Notes: generated from the sequence alone by a model not told the origin. A stretch of 64,000 nucleotides of DNA from an uncultured Hyphomicrobiales bacterium (GCA_903861645.1 CAIOVE010000011.1:1-64000); one strand, 5' to 3'. Shown: positions 29,619 through 39,230, numbered from the stretch's first letter. Translations and numbers: made by a program.

Positions 29619-31235
29619 TCAGGCCAGCGCCCCCAGCGCCTCGGCGGCGTCGCCCGGCTTCCACCAGGGCTTGAGTCCGAGGTCGCGGGCAATGATGCCC
29701 GCCGCGATATAGCCGGCGCCGCCGGAGATGGCGCCGCCGGGGTGCGCGGCGGAGCCGGCCATGTAGAGATTGGGCACGGGCGTGCGGTAGCCGAAATGGT
29801 TGTACATGACCTGCTCGGCGTTGAAGGCGCCCATGAATATGTCGCCGTGGCGCATGTTGATGAGCTCCCGCGTATATTCGCGACCGGTATAAACGGCCTT
29901 GGCGAGAATATTGTCGCGGGTCATGTTCGGGCAGTAGCGCGCGAAGGTCTCGATGATCTTCTCGGAGAACTCCTCCTTGAAATCCTCGTGGCTCTGGCCC
30001 GACAGGTCGGGGTCGATCGGCATGACGTGCCAGCAATAGGTCGTGTGCTTGCCGGGCGGCGCCTGCGTCGGGTCGAGCAGGCTGAGCGGCCCCGAGCCAA
30101 ACTGGGTGAGACGCGGCGGGCGGTTCGCCTTGACGTCCTCGAAGGCCGAGAACAGATCCTCCATGCTGTCGGCGCCGATGCTCCACTTGAGCGCCCGGTT
30201 GATATTGGGATCGAACTTTTCGGCGGCGAAACGCGGGCTTTCATTCAGCGCGAGATGGACGCCGAAGATCGACCAGTTCGTGTACTGGAACTTGTCCAGC
30301 TTTTCGAGGAAGGGCGCGGAGAGCTGCGACCGGCCCACCAGATTCTCGAAGGTCTGATGCACGTCGATGGCGCTGGCGACGAACTGGCGGGCGCGCACGG
30401 TGCGGCCATCGGCCAGTTCGATGCCGGTGGCGCGCCCGTTTTCGAGCACGACGCGGCTGATGTTGACCTGCGGCTGGAAGGTTCCGCCAGCGGCGATGAA
30501 GGTTTCCATCAGGCCGCGCGCCAGATTGAACGAACCGCCCTGACAGAGCTGATAGCCCGTCTCGAGATCGAAGGCGCGAATGACCGAGCCGGTGGGGCTC
30601 GTCTTCGACATGGTGTCGGTGAGCCAGGTGCCGAACAGCGACACCTTGAACAGGAACAGCAACTTGACGTGTTCGTTCTCGAACAGCTCTTCCACCACGT
30701 CGAGCGGCTGGCGCTGGCTGATCGCCAGAAAATCGCGCCCGATGTCGGACTTCGCCAGAAACGCCTCGCGCTCGGCAAGCGGCAGGGGCTCGGCGTAGCG
30801 CTCGGGGATCAGAATGCGCGCGGTGATTTCCTCGGCGCGCTTGTTCCACTCGCGGAAGGTTCGCGCGTCCTTCGCCGAGAAGCGCGCCACGTTGGCGATG
30901 GTTTCCTCGCGGTCGCGCCCGAACACGAGCGCCGAACCGTCGCGGTGCGCCTGCCCGAATTCATAACGCGGCGTGATATAGGTGACGCGATCCTCGAGCC
31001 CGAGATCGCGAAACCACGGCGTCTCGGAAATGCTGAAATGATTGATGGAATGAAGGTTGTGATAGAAGCCCGGCAAGGTGGCTTCCTTGGTCATCAGGCC
31101 GCCGCCATAGTCCAGCCGGCGATCGACGATGAGAATTTTCAGGCCGGCGCGCGCGAGATAACTCCCCAGCACGAGGCCCTGATGACCCGCGCCGATGATG
31201 ATCCCGTCATAGGTTTTTTCAAGGGCCCTGCTCAC
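29619..31235 (-). CDS. Phytoene-dehydrogenase-like FAD oxidoreductase
   Basis: 538 residues. N-terminal dinucleotide motif GIIIGAGHQGL with the adjacent acidic end of the Rossmann fold. The C-terminal FAD motif is NLYMAGSAAHPGGAISGGAGYIAAG, typical of CrtI/COG1233 proteins. No carotenoid genes are nearby and the closest branch is an uncharacterised NAD(P)/FAD-dependent group, so the substrate is open. It starts at GTG 31235 with GGGAGGAT just upstream. It may be in one transcript with the MsbA-like gene 47 bases downstream. Confidence 0.85.
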   Translation of the reverse strand: MSRALEKTYDGIIIGAGHQGLVLGSYLARAGLKILIVDRRLDYGGGLMTKEATLPGFYHNLHSINHFSISETPWFRDLGLEDRVTYITPRYEFGQAHRDGSALVFGRDREETIANVARFSAKDARTFREWNKRAEEITARILIPERYAEPLPLAEREAFLAKSDIGRDFLAISQRQPLDVVEELFENEHVKLLFLFKVSLFGTWLTDTMSKTSPTGSVIRAFDLETGYQLCQGGSFNLARGLMETFIAAGGTFQPQVNISRVVLENGRATGIELADGRTVRARQFVASAIDVHQTFENLVGRSQLSAPFLEKLDKFQYTNWSIFGVHLALNESPRFAAEKFDPNINRALKWSIGADSMEDLFSAFEDVKANRPPRLTQFGSGPLSLLDPTQAPPGKHTTYCWHVMPIDPDLSGQSHEDFKEEFSEKIIETFARYCPNMTRDNILAKAVYTGREYTRELINMRHGDIFMGAFNAEQVMYNHFGYRTPVPNLYMAGSAAHPGGAISGGAGYIAAGIIARDLGLKPWWKPGDAAEALGALA

Positions 31236-31385
31236 GCATCCTCCCGCCAGCTTTTTGATCGAGCCTTGAATCTAGCCTCCGCGGCGGGGCGCCGCAAGCA
31301 AGCGCGCCGTCTTGAATTTGCCAACGTCCGGCCCTAACCATGCGGAGCGCGCGTCATCCAGTGCGCGTTTCTCCCGGTGAGAACC

Positions 31386-31934
31386 ATGACCGACAAGCCG
31401 AAAGCCCTCGTTCGCTACGACGCGGGCGCCATTCATCTTCATTGGCTGATCGCCGTGCTGGTTTTTTTCATTGGCGCGGTCGGCCTGCGGCTGGACGGCA
31501 TGGCGAAGGCGGATCAACCAACCTGGATCAACCTCCACGCGATCTTCGGCCTGCTGTTCTTCACGCTCGTGATCATCCGCGTGTTCTGGCGCGCGACGCA
31601 TACGCCGCCGGAACTGCCAGCCGACGTCGACGCCTTCTCGCGCAAGGCGTCGCATCCCCTGCACATGCTGATGTACGCTATCATGCTGGCGATCCCGCCG
31701 CTCGGCATCGTCGCCTTCGTCTGGCATGGGCGCGCCTTCGATTTTGGCCTGTTCAGAATCGATTTCGGCGTCAAATCGGATCGCGCGATCTTCCACCCCG
31801 CCGAGGATTATCACGGCTGGCTCGTCTATACCCTGTTCGCGCTGGTCGCCCTTCACGCGCTCGCCGCGCTCTGGCATCATTTCATCCGTCGAGACGATGT
31901 ATTGCGGCGCATGTGGCCGGGGCCGCGCGCCTGA
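31386..31934 (+). CDS. Cytochrome b561-family membrane protein
   Basis: 182 residues, four transmembrane helices. Histidines suited to two b haems: His17/His19 in helix 1, His51 in helix 2, His143 and His157 in the last region; ends IHLHW, LHAIFGLLFF, LHALAALWHH are typical of the bacterial CybB branch. It passes electrons from ubiquinol in the inner membrane. ATG 31386 is chosen over an upstream GTG by the position of GGTGAGA. Confidence 0.85.
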   Translation: MTDKPKALVRYDAGAIHLHWLIAVLVFFIGAVGLRLDGMAKADQPTWINLHAIFGLLFFTLVIIRVFWRATHTPPELPADVDAFSRKASHPLHMLMYAIMLAIPPLGIVAFVWHGRAFDFGLFRIDFGVKSDRAIFHPAEDYHGWLVYTLFALVALHALAALWHHFIRRDDVLRRMWPGPRA

Positions 31935-31995
31935 GGCTTGCCGCGGCGGCGATCTCCCGACAGGATGATGCTTCGAACATCCCGAGGAGTTCACC

Positions 31996-32976
31996 GTGGG
32001 CATTCTGGTCAATGGCGTCTGGACCGACGAGACCCTCGCCGAGGAAACCGGCGGCGCCGGCGACTTTCGCCGCAAGGAATCTCATTTTCGCGACCGCATC
32101 ACGGCCGATGGCTCATCGGGCTACAAGGCCGAGACCGGGCGCTATCATCTTTATGTCGCGCATGGCTGCCCGTGGGCGCATCGCACGCTGATCTACCGCG
32201 CCGTCAAGGGGCTCGCGGACGCGATCACCGTCGCCTACGCGCAACCCCATGTGCGCGAACAGGGCTGGACCTATGAGCGCAACGCGCGCTTTCCCGAATG
32301 CACGCCCGACGAGGTCAACGGGTTTCATTACCTGCACGAAGCCTATGCGGCGGCCGAGCCCGGCTACACAGGCAAGGTCACCGTGCCGACGCTATGGGAC
32401 AAGAAGACCCGCAAGATCGTCAACAATGAATCCTCCGAAATCATCCGGATGCTGAATTCGGCATTTCGCGGCGTCGCCGGCAACGATCTCGACTTCTATC
32501 CGGTCGAGTTGCGCGCCGAAATCGACGCGCTGAACGCGCGCATCTACGAGACGGTGAACAATGGCGTCTATCGCTGCGGCTTCGCAAAATCGCAGGGCGC
32601 CTACGACGAATCCTACAGAGCCCTGTTCGAAACGCTCGACTTTCTGGAGGAGCGCCTGTCGCGCCAGCGGTATCTTGTCGGCGACCGCGTGACCGAGGCC
32701 GACTGGCGCCTGCTGCCGACGCTCGTGCGTTTCGACGTCGCGTATTTTTCTTTGTTCAAATGCAATCGCCAGCGCATCGAGGATTATCGTCATCTCTCGA
32801 ATTACACGCGCGATCTCGTCGCGACGTCCGGCGTGGCGGCGACGGTGTTTCCGGCGCAATATGTTGCTAATTACTATTCAATCCTGCGGTGCAACCCGAC
32901 GGGCATCATTCCCGGCGGCGTACCCGTCGACCTGTCGCGGCCGCATGACCGCGACAGGCTTTTTCCGCTGAATTAA
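31996..32976 (+). CDS. Glutathionyl-hydroquinone reductase-like GST (ECM4/YqjG family)
   Basis: 326 residues. The thioredoxin-like domain has the catalytic Cys58 in HGCPWAHRTL, the mark of xi-class GSTs which reduce glutathionyl-hydroquinones. The C-terminal helical domain includes FLEERLSRQRYLVGDRVTEADWRL. GTG start. Its stop overlaps the stop of the convergent flavin monooxygenase by 4 bases. The pairing recalls PcpF with PcpB of chlorophenol pathways, but function here is inference. Confidence 0.88.
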   Translation: MGILVNGVWTDETLAEETGGAGDFRRKESHFRDRITADGSSGYKAETGRYHLYVAHGCPWAHRTLIYRAVKGLADAITVAYAQPHVREQGWTYERNARFPECTPDEVNGFHYLHEAYAAAEPGYTGKVTVPTLWDKKTRKIVNNESSEIIRMLNSAFRGVAGNDLDFYPVELRAEIDALNARIYETVNNGVYRCGFAKSQGAYDESYRALFETLDFLEERLSRQRYLVGDRVTEADWRLLPTLVRFDVAYFSLFKCNRQRIEDYRHLSNYTRDLVATSGVAATVFPAQYVANYYSILRCNPTGIIPGGVPVDLSRPHDRDRLFPLN

Positions 32977-34562
32977 TCGAGGCCCGCCACCTTGCGAAGC
33001 GCGCCGGCGACATCCACCGGCGCCGCCTCGCCCGCCCAAGCCACGTATTGATCGGGGCGCACGAGCACCAGCGCCGCCTCGAAATCCTCGCGCCCGCCGG
33101 CCCGCGTGTCGCGCACCACCTTCAACGGCACGCCCAGCGCCTTGGCTTGCGTCTCGAAGGCCGCGACATCGCTGGCCGCCGCGTCGAAGGCGAAGAGCAC
33201 GAAGCCGTCGCCCAGTTCCTCGAACACGTTGCGACCCGACGACAACGACCGGGGCGCGAGATGATGCCCCGCGCGCGCCTTGAACATGTAATTGCCACGC
33301 GCGCTGGTGACGCCGCCCGGCGGTCCGAACACGATGGACGAGCCCTCGTAATTCGGCTCGAAGTTCGAGACGATGGGGCCCGCGCCGGTCTTGAGTTCGG
33401 CCCAGTCGCGCGCGAAAGCTTCCGGATCCTTGACGGGATCATGGCGGTTGATGATCTCGCCTTCCCACTTGATGCGCGCGGCGATGAATTCCTCGCCGAC
33501 CATCTTGAAGATCGGGCGACGTTCCTCATCGTAGGAATTCAGCAGTTTCTCGCCGCCCCAGCCGTTGATGCGCGCGGCGAGCTTCCAGGCGAGATTGGCT
33601 GAGTCCTCCAGGCCGTTGTTGACGCCAAAGCCGCCATAGGGCGGATGCGAATGGGCGGCGTCGCCGGCGATCAGCACGCGGACCGCGCGATATTTCCGCG
33701 CCACCTGCACGCGCAAGTCCCAGAAGCCGACATGCTCGAATTCACAGGCGAACTTGAAGCCCGCCGCCTTGTGCAACAGCGCCGTGAAATCATAATTGTC
33801 GCGCGTGGTGTCGGGCGGCACGGGCGCGTGGAAAAAGAAGGTTTCCTCCGGATCGACGCGCCCGAAGAACTGCCAGTAGCCATTCAGTTCCGGGTCCATC
33901 GAGCGATAGGTCGAGCGCACGGGAAAACGCTTCAGACCCTCGTTGAACTCGCGCGACTTGAACACCGCGAGCACCATGATCTGATCGAAATCGGTGCCGT
34001 CGCGCTTGATGCCGCCCTGCTCGCGCACGATCGAATGGCCGCCATCGCAGCCAACAACATAGTCGGCCTCCAGCGTCTCGCGCTTGCCGTCGCCCGCCTC
34101 GTGCTCGACGCCGACGCGCACGCCATTATTGTCCTGCTCGACGGAGACGACCTTCCAGCCGAAGCGCGCCTCGATGGGCGCCAGCGACGCCATGCGCCGC
34201 CGCAGCGCCTTCTCGAACTGGTATTGCGGCATGCGGTCGTTCTTCTGGAAATAGTACTGGCCGACGATCTCGCGCCCCTCGAAGCTGTGCCAGTGCTCGT
34301 TCATCAAATCCTTGTAGGCGACGATGCCGCTGGCGGGGACCTCGGGCGGCAGCAGGCGCGCGGCGCGCACCTCGTCGACGCACCCCCAGAAATAGAAATG
34401 TTCGAGCGTTCGTTGCGTCAGGTTCTGGCCGCGCGGCACGTTATGCATGCCCTCGCGGCGCTCGATCAGGATCGACGACACGCCGCGCTGGGCGAGATCA
34501 ATCGCCAGCCCGACGCCGACCGGTCCGCCGCCGACGATGATAACTTGTGTACGCTTGCCCAC
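32973..34562 (-). CDS. FAD-dependent aromatic monooxygenase (phenol hydroxylase/TfdB type)
   Basis: 529 residues, group A flavoprotein hydroxylase. GGGPVG (11-16) binds the FAD ADP part; VVGCDGGHS is the DG motif; VLIAGDAAHSHPPYGGFGVNNGLEDSANLAWKL is the GD motif. The C-terminal thioredoxin-like domain of the TfdB/MhpA branch is present. The start is GTG 34562 with GGGGAGA about 7 bases upstream. It hydroxylates a phenolic or N-heteroaromatic ring with NAD(P)H and O2. It diverges from the ABC-amidase operon across 275 bases that hold no other gene and presumably both promoters. Confidence 0.88.
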   Translation of the reverse strand: MGKRTQVIIVGGGPVGVGLAIDLAQRGVSSILIERREGMHNVPRGQNLTQRTLEHFYFWGCVDEVRAARLLPPEVPASGIVAYKDLMNEHWHSFEGREIVGQYYFQKNDRMPQYQFEKALRRRMASLAPIEARFGWKVVSVEQDNNGVRVGVEHEAGDGKRETLEADYVVGCDGGHSIVREQGGIKRDGTDFDQIMVLAVFKSREFNEGLKRFPVRSTYRSMDPELNGYWQFFGRVDPEETFFFHAPVPPDTTRDNYDFTALLHKAAGFKFACEFEHVGFWDLRVQVARKYRAVRVLIAGDAAHSHPPYGGFGVNNGLEDSANLAWKLAARINGWGGEKLLNSYDEERRPIFKMVGEEFIAARIKWEGEIINRHDPVKDPEAFARDWAELKTGAGPIVSNFEPNYEGSSIVFGPPGGVTSARGNYMFKARAGHHLAPRSLSSGRNVFEELGDGFVLFAFDAAASDVAAFETQAKALGVPLKVVRDTRAGGREDFEAALVLVRPDQYVAWAGEAAPVDVAGALRKVAGLD

Positions 34563-34837
34563 GACATTTCTCCCCGCGAATTTTCCTCGCCTTCTGCTAG
34601 CCGGGTTGGCGCGCAAACTCAACGCGGGTCGCCCCGGCGGGCCCGCGGCATTTGGCGCCTTTTGCGCATGCGATCGCCCTTTTTGGGGGCGCCCGTGTTC
34701 ATCGCTATCGCGCGGGATTCGGGTCACCCGCGCGCCCGACGCGGAAAAATAGCCCTTCGAGACGCGCCGCGGCGGGTGGCACGACGCATGCATCATCTGT
34801 TTTGCAATTTCGCTCACGCCCCAATGGGAGGTCGAGC

Positions 34838-35626
34838 ATGGCCGTGCGACCGAAACTTGTTCTCGACAATGTGTCGATGGTTTTCGAAACCAAGGGCTCG
34901 ACCTTCACCGCCCTCGCGCCCGTTCATCTGGAAGTGCCCGCCGGCAAGTTCATCAGCCTCATCGGGCCTTCTGGCTGCGGCAAGAGCACCATTTTCAATA
35001 TTGTCGCGGGCTTGCAGCCGCCGACCACGGGCAAGGTGCTGATCGATGGCGAGGACGCCACCGGCTTCATCGGCCAGGTCGGCTACATGCTGCAAAAAGA
35101 CCTTCTGCTGCCGTGGCGCACCGTGCTCGACAATGTCTGCCTCGGCATGGAAATTCGGGGAACGCCGATGGCCGAGGCGCGCGACCGCGCCGCGCCCCTG
35201 CTGCGCAAATATGGTCTCGGCGGTTTTGAGTCCCTCTACCCGGCCTCGCTGTCGGGCGGCATGCGCCAGCGCGCCGCCCTGCTGCGCACATTGCTGGTCG
35301 ACATGGACGTCGTGCTGCTCGACGAGCCCTTTGGCGCGCTCGACGCGCAGACGAAGGCGCAGATGCAGGAATGGCTCCTGCAACTGTTCAATGACTTCGG
35401 CCGCACGGTGGTTTTCGTGACCCATGACGTCGAGGAAGCCGTTTTCCTCTCCGACGACATCTACGTCATGGCGAGCCGCCCCGGCCGCGTGATCGAGCAA
35501 TTGCCGATCGATCTGCCGCGTCCGCGCGACCGCTCCATCGTCAGTTCGCCGCGCTTTGTCGCCATGAAGAAATATTGCCTCGACCTGCTGCACATGGAAG
35601 CCCCCGCGGCTCCCGTGGCGGCTTGA
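34838..35626 (+). CDS. ABC transporter ATP-binding protein (nitrate/sulfonate/taurine type)
   Basis: 262 residues. Walker A GPSGCGKST (43-51), signature LSGGMRQR, Walker B VVLLDEPFGALD and the switch histidine in VTHDVEEA. The ATG follows GGGAGG by 6 bases. First gene of the operon with a permease (27 bases on), a binding protein and two amidases. The class imports small organic ions or metabolites. Confidence 0.92.
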   Translation: MAVRPKLVLDNVSMVFETKGSTFTALAPVHLEVPAGKFISLIGPSGCGKSTIFNIVAGLQPPTTGKVLIDGEDATGFIGQVGYMLQKDLLLPWRTVLDNVCLGMEIRGTPMAEARDRAAPLLRKYGLGGFESLYPASLSGGMRQRAALLRTLLVDMDVVLLDEPFGALDAQTKAQMQEWLLQLFNDFGRTVVFVTHDVEEAVFLSDDIYVMASRPGRVIEQLPIDLPRPRDRSIVSSPRFVAMKKYCLDLLHMEAPAAPVAA

Positions 35627-35653
35627 ACAAGGGTCATCATCGCGAGGTCGTCT

Positions 35654-36526
35654 ATGACCAGTAAATCGACCGCCTTCCCGTCTCCCGGACCGCTCAGCCT
35701 GTTCGGCGCGCGGCTTCGCCGCGCGGATGGGCCAAGGCGCGCGCGCCGACGCCTGCCGACGCGGCGCGACTGGCCGAGCTGGAGCATTGTCGCCTTTCAG
35801 ATCGGCTTCCTCGTCGCGCTGATCGCGCTGTGGGAAATTGGCGCGCGCGTCGGCTTCATCGATCCGTTCTTCTGGTCGTCGCCAAGCGCGATCTGGAGCA
35901 CGGGCGTCGTCTATTTCACCGAGGGCAACGCCTTCGTCGACATCGCGCACACCTTTCGCTCGACCTTGCTGGGCTTTTTCATCGGCACGACGGCGGGCGG
36001 CCTGCTGGGGCTTTCCTTCTGGTGGTCGAGCAACTACGCGCGCATCGTGCAGCCCTACATTATCTGCCTGGAATCGCTGCCAAAGCTGGCGTTGGCGCCG
36101 CTCATCATTCTGGTGTTCGGCATGGGGCTCGCCTCCAAGGTCGCCATCGCCACCGCCCTCACGCTTGTCGTCTCAACGCTCACCGCCTTCGCCGGCGTGC
36201 AGGCGGTCGACAAGGATCAGGAGAAGCTTTTCTACTCGCTTGGCGCCAGCCGCTGGCAGGTTTTCACCAAGCTCGTCGCGCCCTTTTGCGTGCCCTGGCT
36301 GATCTCCATCCTGCGCGTCAACATCGGCCTCGCGTTGACCGGTTCGATCGTCGGCGAATTCGTCGCCTCACAGTTCGGACTTGGCCGCACCATCCTTTAC
36401 GCCGGGCAAACCTATGAAATCGCGCTCGTGTGGGTCGCGGTGTTCGTCCTCTCGGCGTTGTCCATGGTCATGTATGTCGCCGTTTCATGGCTCGAAAGCG
36501 TGCTGCGCAAGGGCGCGCGCAACTAG
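35654..36526 (+). CDS. ABC transporter permease (SsuC/TauC type)
   Basis: 290 residues. A short basic N-terminus, then about six membrane helices; the BPD-type EAA loop lies around SLGASRWQVFTKLVAPFCVPWL. It pairs with the preceding ATPase. TauC/SsuC-like length. Confidence 0.9.
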   Translation: MTSKSTAFPSPGPLSLFGARLRRADGPRRARRRLPTRRDWPSWSIVAFQIGFLVALIALWEIGARVGFIDPFFWSSPSAIWSTGVVYFTEGNAFVDIAHTFRSTLLGFFIGTTAGGLLGLSFWWSSNYARIVQPYIICLESLPKLALAPLIILVFGMGLASKVAIATALTLVVSTLTAFAGVQAVDKDQEKLFYSLGASRWQVFTKLVAPFCVPWLISILRVNIGLALTGSIVGEFVASQFGLGRTILYAGQTYEIALVWVAVFVLSALSMVMYVAVSWLESVLRKGARN

Positions 36527-36556
36527 GGCGCGTCGCCTTCAAACAAGGAGTTTGTC

Positions 36557-37555
36557 ATGCATGGATTGACACGTCGCCTCGCCGTCGCCGCGCTCATGGG
36601 CGTGGGCGTCGCGACCAGCGCGATGGCGCAGGAAAAGAAGACGCTGATCGTCGCCGAGCCGGTGCATGGCACGGGCTATCTGCCGTTGTATGTGGCGATC
36701 CAGAAGGGGTTTTTCGCCGACGAGGGCATCGAGGTGAAAATTCTCACCATCGAAAGCGGCTCCGGCCACACCAACGCCGTTCTGTCGGGGCAGGCCTTCG
36801 CCTTCATTGGCGGCCCCGAGCATGACGCCTTCGCCAAGCTGAAGGGGGCGGAACTGCGCGCGGTCGTCAACGTGGTCGACCGCGGCAACGTCTATTTCGT
36901 CACGCCCAAGGGCAAGGAACCCGCCGCGGGACAGTCGATGGCCGAGTATTTCAAGGGCAAGACGATCGCGCCCGGCCCCTATGGCGGCACGCCAAATTCG
37001 ATCACGCGCTATCTGATGAAGAAGTACAATCTCGATGCGACGAAGGACGTCACGCTTGTCGAGACAACGAGTTCCGCCGTCATCGCGGCGGTCAAGACCG
37101 GACAGGCGCAGATCGGCAATGTCACCGAGCCCTTCATCACGCGCGGCATCAAGGAAGGCATCTGGGGCGAGCCGTTCATCAATATTCCCAAGGAGCTTGG
37201 CCCCTACGCCTATTCGACGCTGAACGTACGCCTCGAGTCCATCAATAAGGAGCCGGAAACGGTTCAGAAATTCGTCAACGGCGTGGTCAAGGGACTGGCC
37301 TTCACCTTCGCCAATCCCGAAGAGGCGATGAAGATCGCCAAGAAGGAATTCCCGACGATGGCGGACGAGGACATCGCCGCCACGGTCACGCGCTCGCTCA
37401 AGGATGAGATGTGGAGCAAGGACGGAACGATTTCACGCAAATCCTGGGAGACAGCGCAAGCGGTCGTGCGCGAGGCCAACATCCTCAAGCAGGATGTCGC
37501 CTACGACGACATCATCGACATGCGCTTTCTGAAGGGCAAGTCGCCCACCAATTGA
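36557..37555 (+). CDS. ABC transporter substrate-binding protein (NMT1/SsuA-like)
   Basis: 332 residues. Signal peptide to about residue 24 (GVATSAMAQ). The NMT1/THI5-like domain follows: GTGYLPLYVAIQKGFFADEG, SGSGHTNAVLSGQAFAFIGG. The ligand cannot be read; the family binds taurine, sulfonates, thiamine precursors, nitrate and various N-compounds. AAGGAG precedes the ATG. Between transport genes and two amidases. Confidence 0.9.
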   Translation: MHGLTRRLAVAALMGVGVATSAMAQEKKTLIVAEPVHGTGYLPLYVAIQKGFFADEGIEVKILTIESGSGHTNAVLSGQAFAFIGGPEHDAFAKLKGAELRAVVNVVDRGNVYFVTPKGKEPAAGQSMAEYFKGKTIAPGPYGGTPNSITRYLMKKYNLDATKDVTLVETTSSAVIAAVKTGQAQIGNVTEPFITRGIKEGIWGEPFINIPKELGPYAYSTLNVRLESINKEPETVQKFVNGVVKGLAFTFANPEEAMKIAKKEFPTMADEDIAATVTRSLKDEMWSKDGTISRKSWETAQAVVREANILKQDVAYDDIIDMRFLKGKSPTN

Positions 37556-37593
37556 TCGCAAGCGAAACCACAGAGGTATCGAAGGAGTAGAAC

Positions 37594-38358
37594 ATGTCCG
37601 AGCCCATCTGGAATCAGTTCCTCACAGAGCGCGACAAGGAAGTCTTCGCCTACTCGGGCTATGGCGCGCGCGGCGGTTTTGGCAAGCGCCCGGCCTTGCT
37701 GGTCATCGACGTCAACTACGCTTTCTGTGGCGACAAGCCGGAGCCGATCCTCGAATCGATCAAGAAGTGGCGCAACTCGTGCGGCGAGGAAAGCTGGCCA
37801 GCGGTCGCCGCCATCAAGTCGTTGATCGACAAATCGCATGAAAAGGGCGTGCCGGTGATCTACACGACGGGCGTGCGCCGCGAGGATAACTGGGATTCGG
37901 GCTCTTGGAGTTGGAAGAACAGCCGCGGCGCGGAGAAGCCCGTGGTCGCGGCGAGCAATGTCGACGGCAACCAGATCGTCGAGGACATCGCGCCGGGGCC
38001 GCGCGACATCGTCATCCTCAAGCAGAAACCGTCGGGCTTCTTCGGCACGAACATGGCGAGCTACCTGACCTTGCTCGGCTGCGACTCGATCATCGTGACG
38101 GGCACGACAACCTCTGGCTGTGTGCGCGCCACCGTGCTCGACGCCTTCAGCCTGAATTACCGCGTCGCGCTTGCGGAGGAAGGCTGTTTCGACCGCTCAC
38201 AGGCGAGCCATGCGATCAATCTTTGCGACATGAACGCGAAATACGCCGACGTGGTCAAAACGGCGGAAGTCATTTCGTTCCTCGACACGTTGCCGGAAGG
38301 CATGTTCGACCTGCCCAGGGGCGCCACGGCGCCGCAGGCCAAGGCCGTCAACTATTGA
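37594..38358 (+). CDS. Isochorismatase-like cysteine amidohydrolase 1 (N-carbamoylsarcosine amidase type)
   Basis: 254 residues. The catalytic triad of the family is visible: Asp39 (LVIDVNYAF), Lys143 (LKQKPSGFFGT) and Cys176 (TTTSGCVRA). KPSGFFGT and the NLCDMNAKYADVV tail place it with N-carbamoylsarcosine amidase and maleamate amidase NicF rather than true isochorismatase. It should hydrolyse an amide or carbamoyl C-N bond, releasing ammonia. It follows the binding-protein gene by 38 bases, with GAAGGAG before the ATG. Confidence 0.88.
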   Translation: MSEPIWNQFLTERDKEVFAYSGYGARGGFGKRPALLVIDVNYAFCGDKPEPILESIKKWRNSCGEESWPAVAAIKSLIDKSHEKGVPVIYTTGVRREDNWDSGSWSWKNSRGAEKPVVAASNVDGNQIVEDIAPGPRDIVILKQKPSGFFGTNMASYLTLLGCDSIIVTGTTTSGCVRATVLDAFSLNYRVALAEEGCFDRSQASHAINLCDMNAKYADVVKTAEVISFLDTLPEGMFDLPRGATAPQAKAVNY

Positions 38359-38368
38359 GGAGGGCGGC

Positions 38369-39151
38369 ATGAGCAACGAGCGTATCTGGGACAAATACCT
38401 GACCGAACGCGACAAGGCGGTCTTCAAGACCTCCGGGTTTGGCGCCCGCGGCGGGTTCGGCAATCGGCCCGCCCTGTTGATCATCGACGTCAGCTACGGA
38501 TTCGCGGGCGACAGGCCCGAGCCAATCCTTGAATCCATCAAGCGCTGGAGCAATTCCTGCGGCGCCGAAAGCTGGGACGCGATCGCCGTCATCAAGGAAC
38601 TGGCCTCCGGCTTTCGCGCCAAGAAACTGCCCGTCATCTACACGACGGGCGTCAACCGCGCCGACGGCTGGGATGTTGGCAGCTGGGCGTGGAAAAACAC
38701 GCGCACCAGTGAAAGCCTGCCGACACCCACGCAGAATATCGACGCCAACGCCATCGTCGCCGAGATCGCGCCACAGGCGCAGGATCTCGTCGTTCTCAAG
38801 CAGAAGCCGTCCGGCTTCTTCGGCTCCAACCTGCAAAGCTATCTGCAACTTCTGGGCGCCGACAGCGTGATTGTCACGGGCACGACGACATCGGGCTGCG
38901 TGCGCGCCACGGTCATCGACGCCTTCAGCCTCAACTTCCACGTCGCCATCGCGGAGGACGGCTGCTTTGATCGCTCGCAGGCGAGCCACGCGATCAACCT
39001 TTGCGACATGCACGCCAAATACGCCGACGTCATGCCGGGCGCGGAAATACTCGACTACATCAAGACGCTGCCCGACGATCTCTTTCCCGGCCTGCCCAAG
39101 GGCGGGCCGGCGCATGAAAAGCCAAAGCTGAAGATTGTCTCCTCGGCCTGA
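38369..39151 (+). CDS. Isochorismatase-like cysteine amidohydrolase 2 (tandem paralogue)
   Basis: 260 residues. Strongly similar to the preceding protein over the full length (shared TERDK.VF, FGARGGFG or similar, TTGV.R, KQKPSGFFG, GTTTSGCVRATV, CFDRSQASHAINLCDM). Triad Asp40, Lys144, Cys177 intact. It begins 10 bases after the first amidase with GAGGAGG before the ATG. Both copies look functional; they may form hetero-oligomers or act on successive amide groups (inference). Confidence 0.88.
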   Translation: MSNERIWDKYLTERDKAVFKTSGFGARGGFGNRPALLIIDVSYGFAGDRPEPILESIKRWSNSCGAESWDAIAVIKELASGFRAKKLPVIYTTGVNRADGWDVGSWAWKNTRTSESLPTPTQNIDANAIVAEIAPQAQDLVVLKQKPSGFFGSNLQSYLQLLGADSVIVTGTTTSGCVRATVIDAFSLNFHVAIAEDGCFDRSQASHAINLCDMHAKYADVMPGAEILDYIKTLPDDLFPGLPKGGPAHEKPKLKIVSSA

Positions 39152-39230
39152 CCGGCGCGTCGCGCGGGCCGTGGCCTGGCCCGTGCGTTCGTCCCGACCA
39201 AGGGCGAGCGAACGATCGCGGCATTCCGTA

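Noticed and set aside
37594-39151. True isochorismatases in siderophore synthesis
   Set aside because: The KPSGFFGT and NLCDMNAKYADVV features belong to the carbamoylsarcosine/maleamate amidase branch, and no siderophore genes are near.
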